From contig NZ_WTYT01000002.1 in NCBI RefSeq assembly GCF_009827595.1, forward strand, positions 248,001 to 312,000: a stretch of 64,000 bases of DNA. Reading direction: 5' to 3'. The number at the start of each line of letters is the position of its first letter. Position 1 is the stretch's first letter. The stretch comes from Altericroceibacterium endophyticum (GTDB lineage Bacteria > Pseudomonadota > Alphaproteobacteria > Sphingomonadales > Sphingomonadaceae). The translations under genes were made by a program, and so were the position numbers. Under the pieces are notes generated by a model, which saw only the letters and a list, made by a program, of their open reading frames with translations, was not told the origin of the DNA and ran no database searches. Below, in pieces: positions 18,644-27,187 of the stretch.

Positions 18644-19879
18644 TCAGGAGCGGGTGAAGCGGGCGGCAAAGAAGCCGTCCAGCCCGCCTTTCTCGCCCAG
18701 CATGTCAGGGCTGGTCCGAAGCCAGCCCTGCGCTGTGGGTGCCAGCCCTTCGGGCAGTTCATCCGCAGTCAGCGGATCGGGCCCCAGATTGATCAGCGCA
18801 GCCTGATCCTCGCCTTCTTCCCGTTCCAGCGAACACACCGCATAGACCAGCTGACCACCCGGGTTCAGCCAATCGGTAACCCGCGCCAGCATGGATTGCT
18901 GCAATTCCACCATCTCGGCAATTTGCCGCGCACCAATACGGTGCAGCACATCGGGATGACGGCGGCAGGTACCCGTCGCCGTACAGGGCGCATCCAGCAA
19001 AATGGCGTCAAAGGGTGCCTCTGCCTGCCATTCCAGCACATCAGCCTTTACGATTTTTGCAGACAGACCCGTGCGGGCGAGATTGGCCTCCAGCCGTTCC
19101 AGCCGTTTGCCGTTATTATCAAGCGCGGTGACATCCCAGCCGGCCGCTGCCAGTTGCAAAGTCTTGCCCCCCGGAGCGGCACACAGATCCAGCACCCGGC
19201 GCCCTTCGCCGGAATGCAGCAGACGTGCAGGAATGCTCGCGGCAAGATCTTGGACCCACCATGCACCCTCTTCAAAACCGGGCAGTTCCTCAACCGCAGA
19301 CCCGCGCGCGAGCCGGATATGGCCGGGCATCAGCGATGTTCCGCCCAGCTCCTCCTGCCAGCGCTCCGTCTCGGACGGATCACGCAGAGCCAGATCCAGC
19401 GGCGGCGGATCGGCCAGTGCGGCGGCAATGGCCGAGGCTTTTTCCCCCCAACGCAAAACAACACTGTCGGGCATGGTCGGCTGCGCGGGCAGCTCCACTT
19501 CCTTACGCGTGAGGGTTGAAAATACGCCATGCGCCAAACGCCGCGGCCCGCCCTGCAACAATTCCAGCCCGGTGGAAATCACCGCATGGGGCGGTGTGCC
19601 CAGCCGCAAGGATTGCGCCAGCATCAGCCGCAGCACGCTGCGCGCCTTGGAATCATCGGGCAGCGGCTTTTTCGTGGCACTATCGATCAGCTGATCGAGA
19701 TCGACCAGCCAGCGAAGGACTTCGCTGGCAATGGCGCGGGCCAGTGCCTTGTCAGCAAAACTGTTCACGGAACCGAGCGCAGACGGCGCGGCTTGATCCA
19801 GTGTTTCACCGCGCCGCAATACGGCATCGAGCAGGCGCAGCGCCGCGCGGCGGGCGGGCAATCCGGGTGGTGTGTGCAT
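18644..19879 (-). CDS. rsmB: 16S rRNA (cytosine-967-C5)-methyltransferase RsmB family
   Basis: RNA m5C methyltransferase with an N-terminal NusB-like domain (about 1-130: ARRAALRLLDAVLRRGE) and a C-terminal SAM domain. The SAM motif is LDLCAAPGGKTLQLA, and the two cysteines of the mechanism are in LDAPCTATGTCRRHPDV and VYAVCSLEREEGE. The start is placed at 19879 (MHTPPGL): upstream in-frame residues do not look like the family and would run into the divergent small gene at 19944. Confidence 0.9.
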   Translation of the reverse strand: MHTPPGLPARRAALRLLDAVLRRGETLDQAAPSALGSVNSFADKALARAIASEVLRWLVDLDQLIDSATKKPLPDDSKARSVLRLMLAQSLRLGTPPHAVISTGLELLQGGPRRLAHGVFSTLTRKEVELPAQPTMPDSVVLRWGEKASAIAAALADPPPLDLALRDPSETERWQEELGGTSLMPGHIRLARGSAVEELPGFEEGAWWVQDLAASIPARLLHSGEGRRVLDLCAAPGGKTLQLAAAGWDVTALDNNGKRLERLEANLARTGLSAKIVKADVLEWQAEAPFDAILLDAPCTATGTCRRHPDVLHRIGARQIAEMVELQQSMLARVTDWLNPGGQLVYAVCSLEREEGEDQAALINLGPDPLTADELPEGLAPTAQGWLRTSPDMLGEKGGLDGFFAARFTRS

Positions 19880-19943
19880 AATCGCAGCCCTAGCGCTGCC
19901 GCGAGGAATTGCAATAGAGCCTCCGACACGCCATCTTGCATGT

Positions 19944-20123
19944 ATGAGCAAGGCCAAACCCACAAAAAAGCCCGCTTTCAAAAAGCCGGATTACTGGACC
20001 GACGATCCCCCGCCGCAGCCTTCGGGCGCGAAGCCGGGCAATGGTGCGGATGAGGACCCTGCCGGTCTCAGCCCCACTCGCTATGGTGACTGGGTGAAGG
20101 ACGGGATAGCGATCGACTTCTGA
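19944..20123 (+). CDS. DUF1674 / succinate dehydrogenase assembly factor 4-like small protein
   Basis: A 59-residue protein ending in LSPTRYGDWVKDGIAIDF, the C-terminal signature of the DUF1674/SDHAF4 family, which helps flavinylated SdhA assemble. The N-terminal half is Lys/Pro-rich and disordered (SKAKPTKKPAFKKPDYW), as usual. Starts at ATG 19944, divergent from rsmB with 64 bases between. Too short to be called by length alone, but the terminal motif is convincing. Confidence 0.82.
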   Translation: MSKAKPTKKPAFKKPDYWTDDPPPQPSGAKPGNGADEDPAGLSPTRYGDWVKDGIAIDF

Positions 20124-20185
20124 CGGCGGCGCTACCTGCATCTGGCGAAGTCTCTGCTGCTGCCAGATGTCAGAAGGTCCACGCT

Positions 20186-20500
20186 TCAATACCGCACCAG
20201 ATGCAGCCTGACCGCAAAGGTCAGAACGGTTGGCCAGAGCATTGCGTTAAATATGTCGTGCAAGGCCTGCCATGGCGAGAATGCCAGCTGGTTTGAAACA
20301 TGATAGCTCAAGTCGCAGAGCTGTCCCAAAGTTGCCAATACCAGCACGGAGAGCCACAGCGATTTGTCCCCGATTCGGGCCCGAATAATCATCTGGACGA
20401 TTAAGAATGTCAGCAGGCCCGCATGAATGTAAAACACATCTCGGGGGATGCCGGTAACGGACAACACCTGAATCTTTAGCTCTACAAACTTTGCGATCAT
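20186..20500 (-). CDS. Small integral membrane protein, unknown function
   Basis: A 104-residue, strongly hydrophobic protein with about three membrane segments (for example FYIHAGLLTFLIVQMII and LWLSVLVLATLGQLCDL) and a conserved-looking SYHVSNQ...WQALHDIFNAMLWP region with histidines. No family recognised. It stands alone between the SDHAF4-like gene and hemH; the 169 bases to hemH hold nothing I can identify. Confidence 0.55.
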   Translation of the reverse strand: MIAKFVELKIQVLSVTGIPRDVFYIHAGLLTFLIVQMIIRARIGDKSLWLSVLVLATLGQLCDLSYHVSNQLAFSPWQALHDIFNAMLWPTVLTFAVRLHLVRY

Positions 20501-20669
20501 TGCCCTGCCTATAGCTTTTGTGAACCAAGCGGCCTGAAGTCAGCCGCACGTTCGTGCTTGCTATCCAATCCACCGCAGTGGCTGGCATGGCTTATGGTAA
20601 ATAAAGTCTAACCGATAAGCGTATACGGATGAATACTGGGATGGCTTAAATGTCTCGAATCGGCCGTAC

Positions 20670-21695
20670 TCAATTCACCCAGCCGGCCAGTTCACGGCGG
20701 ATAAGTGCCTCCAGCATATCCATACCGGGCTCACGCGCATTGAGGCAGGTAAGCGCGGCAAAGTTCTCGCCTCCGGCCTCGATAAATTGCTCGCGTCCGC
20801 GAATGGCCAGTTCTTCCAATGTCTCCAGACAATCGGCCGAGAAGCCGGGTGCCGCGATGGCGATATTCTTCACCCCCGCTTTCGCTTCGGCTTCCAATGT
20901 CAGATCCGTCGCCGGCTCCAGCCATTTTGCCGGGCCGAAGCGCGACTGGAACGTCGTTAGGAAACGCAGATCTGGCCGCTCCATCGCCTGTTCCAGCAAC
21001 CGGGCCGTCTTCTGGCAATGGCAATGATAGGGGTCGCCCTGTTTCAACGTGGCCTTGGGCATGCCGTGAAAGCTCAGCATCAACACGTCAGGCTTGAACG
21101 CCAGGGCATCAAGCTGTGCCGATAGGTCTTTTGCCAGCGCCGCAATGTAATCCGGATCATCGTGATAGGGCGGCAGTGTCCGCAAGGATGGCTGCCACCG
21201 CATATCGCGCAGCGTATCCGCGGCCTTGTCCACCACCGTGGCCGTCGTCGCCGCGCAATATTGCGGGTAGAGCGGAGCAAGCAGGATGCGCTCGCACCCG
21301 GCATCCATCATTTCCTGCAATTTATCGTCGATTGCCGGTTTGCCATACCGCATCGCCCAATCGACTCGCACCGCCGAACCCAGCCGTGGTTGAAGCTTTT
21401 CAGCCTGCTCCGCAGTGATCGCGGCGAGCGGTGATCCCTTATCCGTCCACACCTGAGAATAGGCATGGGCCGATTTCTTGGGACGAACATTCAGGATGAT
21501 CCCGCGCAATATCGGCTGCCACGCGATTTGCGGGATCTCGATCACGCGCGGATCGGACAGAAATTCCCTCAGATAGCGCTTCACCGATGGCGCATCGGGC
21601 GCATCAGGCGTGCCCAGATTGACCAGCAACACCCCGATTTTTCCGCTTTTTACAGCAGGGTGGTCTGCGGGAAGGGCTTGCGGTTGATGGGTCAT
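20670..21695 (-). CDS. hemH: Ferrochelatase
   Basis: Inserts Fe2+ into protoporphyrin IX, the last heme step. The 341 residues show GVLLVNLGTPDAPD at the N-terminus, the metal-site histidine in LMLSFHGMPKATL, the DPYHCHCQKTA segment and FLTTFQSRFGPAKWLEP. The closing region IAIAAPGFSADCLETLEEL is also characteristic. Its ATG overlaps the stop of the upstream molybdenum hydroxylase gene by 4 bases. Confidence 0.95.
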   Translation of the reverse strand: MTHQPQALPADHPAVKSGKIGVLLVNLGTPDAPDAPSVKRYLREFLSDPRVIEIPQIAWQPILRGIILNVRPKKSAHAYSQVWTDKGSPLAAITAEQAEKLQPRLGSAVRVDWAMRYGKPAIDDKLQEMMDAGCERILLAPLYPQYCAATTATVVDKAADTLRDMRWQPSLRTLPPYHDDPDYIAALAKDLSAQLDALAFKPDVLMLSFHGMPKATLKQGDPYHCHCQKTARLLEQAMERPDLRFLTTFQSRFGPAKWLEPATDLTLEAEAKAGVKNIAIAAPGFSADCLETLEELAIRGREQFIEAGGENFAALTCLNAREPGMDMLEALIRRELAGWVN

Positions 21696-23956
21696 AGGTT
21701 TTCCGAAATCAGGGGAATACGGCGGATACGTAGTCCGCTGGCTGAATGAATGGCATTGGCGATTGCCGGCGCCACCACAGTGACACCAATTTCACCTGGA
21801 TCGAAAGGTTCCGCGTCGCTTTCAATCAGATCGATCCGGATCTCCGGCGTGTCGCCCAGTTTAGGCAGATTCAGTGCCGACAAACGGGCCGCACTTGGCA
21901 GACCATTCTGATAGGATGTGGCCGATCCCAAAGCGAGCCCAAGCCCGAAGATCAGCCCGCCCTCAATCTGCTGCAAGGCAATGTCGCGGTTCACCACGCG
22001 GCCGATATCCACCGCCGCGCTCATCGTTTCAACCACCATGCCCGTACCCGAACCACGCATGCGGGCGATCAGCGCGATGCGGCCGCCCGTGATGTCATCG
22101 CCCATGCAGTGACAGGCCAGCCCTCTACCGCTGCGATCCTTGCCGCCGTCCCATTCGCCCAGCCGCGCAGCCCGTTGCAGGCATTCGGCCAGCCGTACAT
22201 CACGGCCCAGCATTTCCATCCGGTAGGAAAGCGGTTCCCGGTTATAACGCCGGGCCACTTCATCGATAAAACTCTCACGAAAAAACACCGTGTAGCCATC
22301 CGCCTTGCCGCGAATCCGTCCGGTCGGGAGCGCGATCCGAACGGGCACATGATCCACGGCCACGTCGGGGATGCCATAAGGCGGCATCATTCCCGCTGCC
22401 ACCATCGGGTCCGCCTCATCCGCGGCATAATCCTTGGCTGCCCAATTGGTGGCATTTTCAAACAGGCGCGCGCCAAATTCACGATCGGTGGAGGGCGCCG
22501 CCAGCCGTGCACGAAAAGAGTCGATCCGGCCATCATCGCGCACTGCGGCGCTCAGCACCGCGGCCACAGGCGGACGCGGATGGAGGGTCAGGTGATCCTG
22601 CCAGCGGGACCAGAGCAGCTGCACCGGACGCCCGGTTTCCCGCGCGATCAGTGCCACTTCAATCGCGTGGTCGAAATCCAGCCGCCGATCAAAACTGCCC
22701 CCGGCAGGCATTGGATAGAGCACCACATCTGCGGGCGAAATATCCAGCGCCTCGGCCGCAGCGCGGCGTGCGCGTTCCTCCGCCTGCGTGGCAATCCAAA
22801 GTTCCAGTCGGCCATCTGCGTAGCGCGCGGTCGCCGCCGCCGTTTCCACAGTGCCATGCATGGCCGGCGCGACATCATAGCGCAGGGCGAGATTGGGCGT
22901 GCCCATCCTGTCATCCCCCTGCCCGCGTTCAGCAACCCGCTGGGGCGAACCACGCCGCACTGCATCGTCAAGCTGATCAATCATCGCTGCGCTGTCGACG
23001 GGTTCGGTGACGGTGAAGCGGGGCGCCATCGCCGCCAAGGCCTTCTCCGCCGTCCACCAGCTATGCGCAACAGCGGCAAGCCAGCGTTTCCCCCGGACCA
23101 CACCAACCAGCCCCTTCATCCCGGCGGCTTTTTCGGCTTCAAAACTGGATAAAGCCGCCTGGTCAAGTGGACCGTGACGGATCGCGGCATAGACCATGTC
23201 AGGCAGGCGCACATCGCCCGCAAACAGATAGCTGCCATCAACCTTGGATGGCAGATCAATACGCGGAAAAGCGGGCTCGTCATTGCTCAGACCACTGCCC
23301 GGATCTTGCGGATTCCCCGGCAGCAATGGTGGCGGATCGGGCGGTGTCAATTTGCCAGCCTCTGCCGCCAGCGCGCCAAACCGCAGCCGCTTATCCTCAT
23401 GCGTGATGAAACCCTCTGCGGCACGGCATTCCCCCCAGGGCACGTCCCAGCGTTTGGCGGCTGCCATACAAAGCAGGGCGCGGGCGGTTGCGGCAGCTTC
23501 GCGGCAGGGGCGCTCATATGCCGCGAGCGACGTGCCATCGGCAGTCACGCTGAAACGGTGCCGTTCGGCCCAGCGCTTCAGCAGCATGTCATCTTCATCA
23601 TCGCTCAGCGGTGCGATCAGCGGACGCCATAAGGGCGCCCATTTTGCAGCCAGTGGCAAATTGGGATAGGCGCCGGAAACCGGGGCCGGCTCGACAGCGA
23701 TCTGGCGCCAGTCGGCCCCCATTTCCATCGCCACCAATTGCGGCAGGATGGTGGTGACACCCTGCCCCATTTCCAGTTGCGGAACGGCAATGGTGATCAC
23801 CCCGTCCTCGGCAATTTTTACCCAGGCCCCAAAGGCGGTTTCACCCGCTCCCGGCTCCAGCGGAATATCGTAAGACCGCGGCATCAATGACCATGCGACC
23901 AGCAATCCTCCGCCCGCGGCGGCCCCGACCAGAAGCCCGCGCCGCGTCAGGCTCAT
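21692..23956 (-). CDS. Molybdopterin-binding subunit of a xanthine dehydrogenase-family hydroxylase (IorB-like)
   Basis: Large subunit of a molybdenum hydroxylase, closest by layout to the isoquinoline 1-oxidoreductase beta subunit. The 754 residues begin with a twin-arginine-type leader (SLTRRGLLVGAAAGGGLLVA), then AVPQLEMGQGVTTILPQL. The C-terminus has the active-site Glu in GEIGVTVVAPAIANAI. Leader and organisation suggest a periplasmic, membrane-associated enzyme feeding electrons to a cytochrome. The [2Fe-2S] partner is absent nearby. The end overlaps hemH. Substrate unknown: N-heterocycle or aldehyde. Confidence 0.85.
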   Translation of the reverse strand: MSLTRRGLLVGAAAGGGLLVAWSLMPRSYDIPLEPGAGETAFGAWVKIAEDGVITIAVPQLEMGQGVTTILPQLVAMEMGADWRQIAVEPAPVSGAYPNLPLAAKWAPLWRPLIAPLSDDEDDMLLKRWAERHRFSVTADGTSLAAYERPCREAAATARALLCMAAAKRWDVPWGECRAAEGFITHEDKRLRFGALAAEAGKLTPPDPPPLLPGNPQDPGSGLSNDEPAFPRIDLPSKVDGSYLFAGDVRLPDMVYAAIRHGPLDQAALSSFEAEKAAGMKGLVGVVRGKRWLAAVAHSWWTAEKALAAMAPRFTVTEPVDSAAMIDQLDDAVRRGSPQRVAERGQGDDRMGTPNLALRYDVAPAMHGTVETAAATARYADGRLELWIATQAEERARRAAAEALDISPADVVLYPMPAGGSFDRRLDFDHAIEVALIARETGRPVQLLWSRWQDHLTLHPRPPVAAVLSAAVRDDGRIDSFRARLAAPSTDREFGARLFENATNWAAKDYAADEADPMVAAGMMPPYGIPDVAVDHVPVRIALPTGRIRGKADGYTVFFRESFIDEVARRYNREPLSYRMEMLGRDVRLAECLQRAARLGEWDGGKDRSGRGLACHCMGDDITGGRIALIARMRGSGTGMVVETMSAAVDIGRVVNRDIALQQIEGGLIFGLGLALGSATSYQNGLPSAARLSALNLPKLGDTPEIRIDLIESDAEPFDPGEIGVTVVAPAIANAIHSASGLRIRRIPLISENL

Positions 23957-23995
23957 CGCGCCTGCTCCCGATCATGCCGTCTTGCCATACCGCTA

Positions 23996-24964
23996 TCAGC
24001 CGGAAATCGCGGCGAGCCGAGCCGCCACTTTCCTGGCAATCCCGGCAAAGGCCTGACCCTGCGGCCCGTCATTGGCGGCCGGCGGCTGACCAGTATCGCT
24101 CGCCACGCGCAGTTCCATGGTCAGGGGTACCCGGCCAAGAAATTCCTCGCCCAGTGCCTTGGCCGCTGCTTCCGCGCCGCCCGATCCGAAGGGGTCGCTC
24201 ACTTCTCCGCAATGGGGGCAGACATAGCCGGCCATATTTTCGACAATGCCCGCCACCGGCACCCCGGCCTGACGGAACAGGTCGAGCGCGCGCGTGGCGT
24301 CGATCAGGGCCAGATCCTGCGGCGTGGAGACGACGACCGCCATTGTCGGTTTGAACTTCTGCAGCATGGTCAGCTGAATATCACCCGTCCCCGGTGGCAG
24401 ATCGACCAGCAGCAATTCCGTGTCGCCCCAGTCAGCTTCCATCATCTGGGTCAGGGCGCCGCCAGTCATCGGCCCGCGCCAGGCAATCGCTTTGCCCGGT
24501 TCGATCAGCTGCCCCATCGACAGCAATTTGACGTCATATTCAGTATCGACCGCGATCAGCTGTTTCTCACGCGCCTTGGGCTTGCTGCCCTCCACATTCA
24601 GCAGAACCGGCTGAGACGGCCCGTAAATATCGGCATCGACCACGCCCACCTTATGCCCGGCCCGCGCCAGTGCCACGGCAAGATTGGCCGTCAGCGTTGA
24701 TTTGCCCACGCCGCCCTTGCCGGAACCAACGGCAATGATACGCCGCTGAACCCGGTCAGCTGTCATCGCGACGCGAATCTCGCTCACCTCAGGAAGGTTC
24801 ATCAGCGCGCCGCGCAGATCCCCCTCCAACAGGCCAGCCTGATCGCGCGAAAGGCCGGAGGCATCGACCACCAGCGTGGCGACGCCCTCCTTCAAACGAA
24901 TGGATTGCACCCGGGCGCGGGCGGTTTCGGGAATATGCTGCTCTAGATTTGTTTCGGAACTCAT
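23996..24964 (-). CDS. mrp: Mrp/ApbC-type Fe-S cluster carrier ATPase
   Basis: P-loop ATPase that carries and transfers [4Fe-4S] clusters. The deviant Walker A motif GSGKGGVGKSTLTANLAVAL follows a short N-terminal DUF59-like domain (about 1-85). The cluster-binding CxxC is in GYVCPHCGE, and VDLPPGTGD is the Walker B region. 322 residues, normal for Mrp. Divergent from hflK. Confidence 0.93.
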   Translation of the reverse strand: MSSETNLEQHIPETARARVQSIRLKEGVATLVVDASGLSRDQAGLLEGDLRGALMNLPEVSEIRVAMTADRVQRRIIAVGSGKGGVGKSTLTANLAVALARAGHKVGVVDADIYGPSQPVLLNVEGSKPKAREKQLIAVDTEYDVKLLSMGQLIEPGKAIAWRGPMTGGALTQMMEADWGDTELLLVDLPPGTGDIQLTMLQKFKPTMAVVVSTPQDLALIDATRALDLFRQAGVPVAGIVENMAGYVCPHCGEVSDPFGSGGAEAAAKALGEEFLGRVPLTMELRVASDTGQPPAANDGPQGQAFAGIARKVAARLAAISG

Positions 24965-25064
24965 AGACCCCCTGCTAGCGCGTCTGTGCCATCGATGCAG
25001 CGAAAACTTGGCGTTTCACCCTGTTTTTCTCAGCTTTGATGCCTATAACAACCTGATGATAAGA

Positions 25065-26228
25065 ATGGGTGGGTTCTCGAAACGGATCGGACTGTGGATG
25101 GCTGGCAAGAATAGCCCTTGGGGCAGTGGCTCTGGCGGCGGCGATAACGGTAATGAAAATGGCGATAGCCAGGACGGTGGTCAGGACGGCAATGATACGC
25201 CTCCCTCCACGCCGGGGCCGCGCAATCCGTGGCTACCAGGTGGCCAAAGCGGTAACGGGAAGCCCCGCAAGGGCGCCAATATCGAAGATATCTTTCGCAA
25301 CCGCGGACCGGAAGGACCGCGCCGTACTGGCGGCGGAGGCCCAAGCGGGCCGAATTTCCGTATGCCCAGCCGCCCGGGCGGCAAGAGCTGGTTTCCGCTG
25401 ATCATTATCGCCCTGGTGCTGGTCTGGGCCGGTGCAACCAGTTTCCATCAGCTCAACCCCCGCGAGCAGGGGGTGATCACCACCTTTGGTAAATATACCC
25501 GCACCATCGGCCCCGGCATTTCCTTGACGGCCCCCTGGCCGATCCAGCATGTCGATGTGACCGATGTGTCTTCCATCCGCCGGGAAAATATTCCTGAAAG
25601 CGGCAATGAAAAGCTGATGCTGACCGGTGACCAGAATCTGGTGAACCTGTCTTATCTCATCCGCTGGAACATTTCGGATCTGAAACTCTATAAATTCCAG
25701 CTGGCCGACCCGGATGAAACGGTGCGCGAAGTTGGCGAAGCCGCGATGCGTGCATCGGTGGCAGAACAGGAACTGGACCGCGTGCTGTCCGGTGCCGGCC
25801 GGGCCGAGATCGAACAGCGTGTCCGCGACCGGATGCAGGCCGTGCTCAATGCCTATAAGGCTGGCATTACCGTTCAGGGCATCGAAATCGAAAAAACCGA
25901 TCCGCCAGAGCGCGTGATTGATGCCTTTAAGGGCGTTTCCGCTGCGCAGCAGGAAGCCGAAACGGAAATCAACCGCGCCCGTGCCTGGGCTCAACAATTG
26001 CTGGCCCGCGCCGAAGGTGATGCCGCGGCGTTCGACAAGGTCTATGCCGAATATCGTCTGGCCCCCGAAGTAACACGGCGGCGGATGTATTACGAAACCA
26101 TGGAACGGGTGCTGAGCCAGACCGACAAAACCATTATCGAAACCGATGGCGTGGTTCCCTATCTGCCGTTGCCCGAATTGGGCCGCAAGCGCAGCCAGAA
26201 CCAAGACACGGCTTCGCAGGAGCAGTAA
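25065..26228 (+). CDS. hflK: FtsH protease modulator HflK
   Basis: SPFH/band-7 protein that assembles with HflC into a membrane complex regulating FtsH. A Gly/Asn/Asp-rich, low-complexity N-terminus leads into KSWFPLIIIALVLVWAGATSFH (membrane helix) and the band-7 domain (PREQGVITTFGKYTRTIGPG). The C-terminal ERVIDAFKGVSAAQQEAE helix is typical. Start uncertain: ATGs at 25056, 25065 and 25098 are in frame, and MAGKNSPWG at 25098 is the conserved region. hflC begins 1 base after the stop. Confidence 0.92.
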   Translation: MGGFSKRIGLWMAGKNSPWGSGSGGGDNGNENGDSQDGGQDGNDTPPSTPGPRNPWLPGGQSGNGKPRKGANIEDIFRNRGPEGPRRTGGGGPSGPNFRMPSRPGGKSWFPLIIIALVLVWAGATSFHQLNPREQGVITTFGKYTRTIGPGISLTAPWPIQHVDVTDVSSIRRENIPESGNEKLMLTGDQNLVNLSYLIRWNISDLKLYKFQLADPDETVREVGEAAMRASVAEQELDRVLSGAGRAEIEQRVRDRMQAVLNAYKAGITVQGIEIEKTDPPERVIDAFKGVSAAQQEAETEINRARAWAQQLLARAEGDAAAFDKVYAEYRLAPEVTRRRMYYETMERVLSQTDKTIIETDGVVPYLPLPELGRKRSQNQDTASQEQ

Positions 26229-26229
26229 G

Positions 26230-27090
26230 ATGGCACTCAATCCCGAAGAATTGTGGCATCGCTACAAGCTTATCATCATCGGCCTGGTGCTGGCTGTCAT
26301 CGTGGCTCTGGCCAGTGTGGTCGTGGTTCCTGAAAGCCAGCAGGCCGTGATCGTGCGGACGGGCGAACCGGTCCGCGTCGTCAACCGCTTCCGCCCGGAT
26401 CGTGACTTTGGCCAGACTGGTGCTGGCATGATCGCGCGCATTCCGTTTCTGGAACAGGTTGTGCGGATCGACCGCCGCGTGCTCGATCTGGATATGGAAC
26501 GGCAGCAGGTTCTCTCCAATGACCAGCAGCGGCTGGACGTGGATGCCTATGCCCGCTTCCGGATCATTGACCCGGTTCGCATGGTGCAGACCGCCGGGAC
26601 CGAGGAATGGGTGGCCGAACAGCTGAAACCCATTCTGACCTCTGTCTTGCGGCAGGAACTGGGGCGGCGTGAATTCTCGTCCCTGCTAACTGCCGAACGC
26701 GGTGATGCGATGGAAAACATCCGCGCCGGGCTCGACCGGCAGGCGCGCCAATATGGTGCGCAGGTCATCGATGTGCGAATCAAACGGGCCGATCTGCCCG
26801 ATGGTACGCCGCTAGAATCGGCGTTCACCCGGATGCAAACCGATCGTGAACAGGAAGCTGCGACCATTCGTGCGCAAGGCCGCAAGAATGCGCAGATCAT
26901 CCGCGCTGAAGCCGAAGCGCAAGCGGCCAACACCTATGCCAAGGCCTTTGGCAAGGACCCGGACTTTTACGATTTCTACCGGGCGATGCAGAGCTATGAC
27001 GCGACATTCAGCACGGGCAATGGTGAAAGTTCGATCATCATGTCACCCGACAATGAATATTTGCGCCAGTTTCGTGGGCGGAGTCGCTAA
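26230..27090 (+). CDS. hflC: FtsH protease modulator HflC
   Basis: Partner of HflK. The 286 residues have an N-terminal membrane helix (YKLIIIGLVLAVIVALASVV) and a band-7 domain (VPESQQAVIVRTGEPVRVV). They also have the conserved DARRVLDLD-like segment seen as DRRVLDLDMERQQVLSNDQQ and the ADLPDGTPLESAFTRMQTDR helix. ATG 26230 follows the hflK TAA by one base, so the pair is translationally coupled. Confidence 0.94.
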   Translation: MALNPEELWHRYKLIIIGLVLAVIVALASVVVVPESQQAVIVRTGEPVRVVNRFRPDRDFGQTGAGMIARIPFLEQVVRIDRRVLDLDMERQQVLSNDQQRLDVDAYARFRIIDPVRMVQTAGTEEWVAEQLKPILTSVLRQELGRREFSSLLTAERGDAMENIRAGLDRQARQYGAQVIDVRIKRADLPDGTPLESAFTRMQTDREQEAATIRAQGRKNAQIIRAEAEAQAANTYAKAFGKDPDFYDFYRAMQSYDATFSTGNGESSIIMSPDNEYLRQFRGRSR

Positions 27091-27187
27091 TCATTCAATC
27101 CTTATTCAGACCACTTGTCTGATGGTGTAGATAACGACGGGAACCCAGCGGCGCATCGCGCGCCAAGAGATAAGGACCATAAAGGAC

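Noticed and set aside
21746-23152. Open frame of 468 codons on the plus strand
   Set aside because: Antisense shadow of the molybdenum hydroxylase gene; rich in Arg, His and Pro with no motif.
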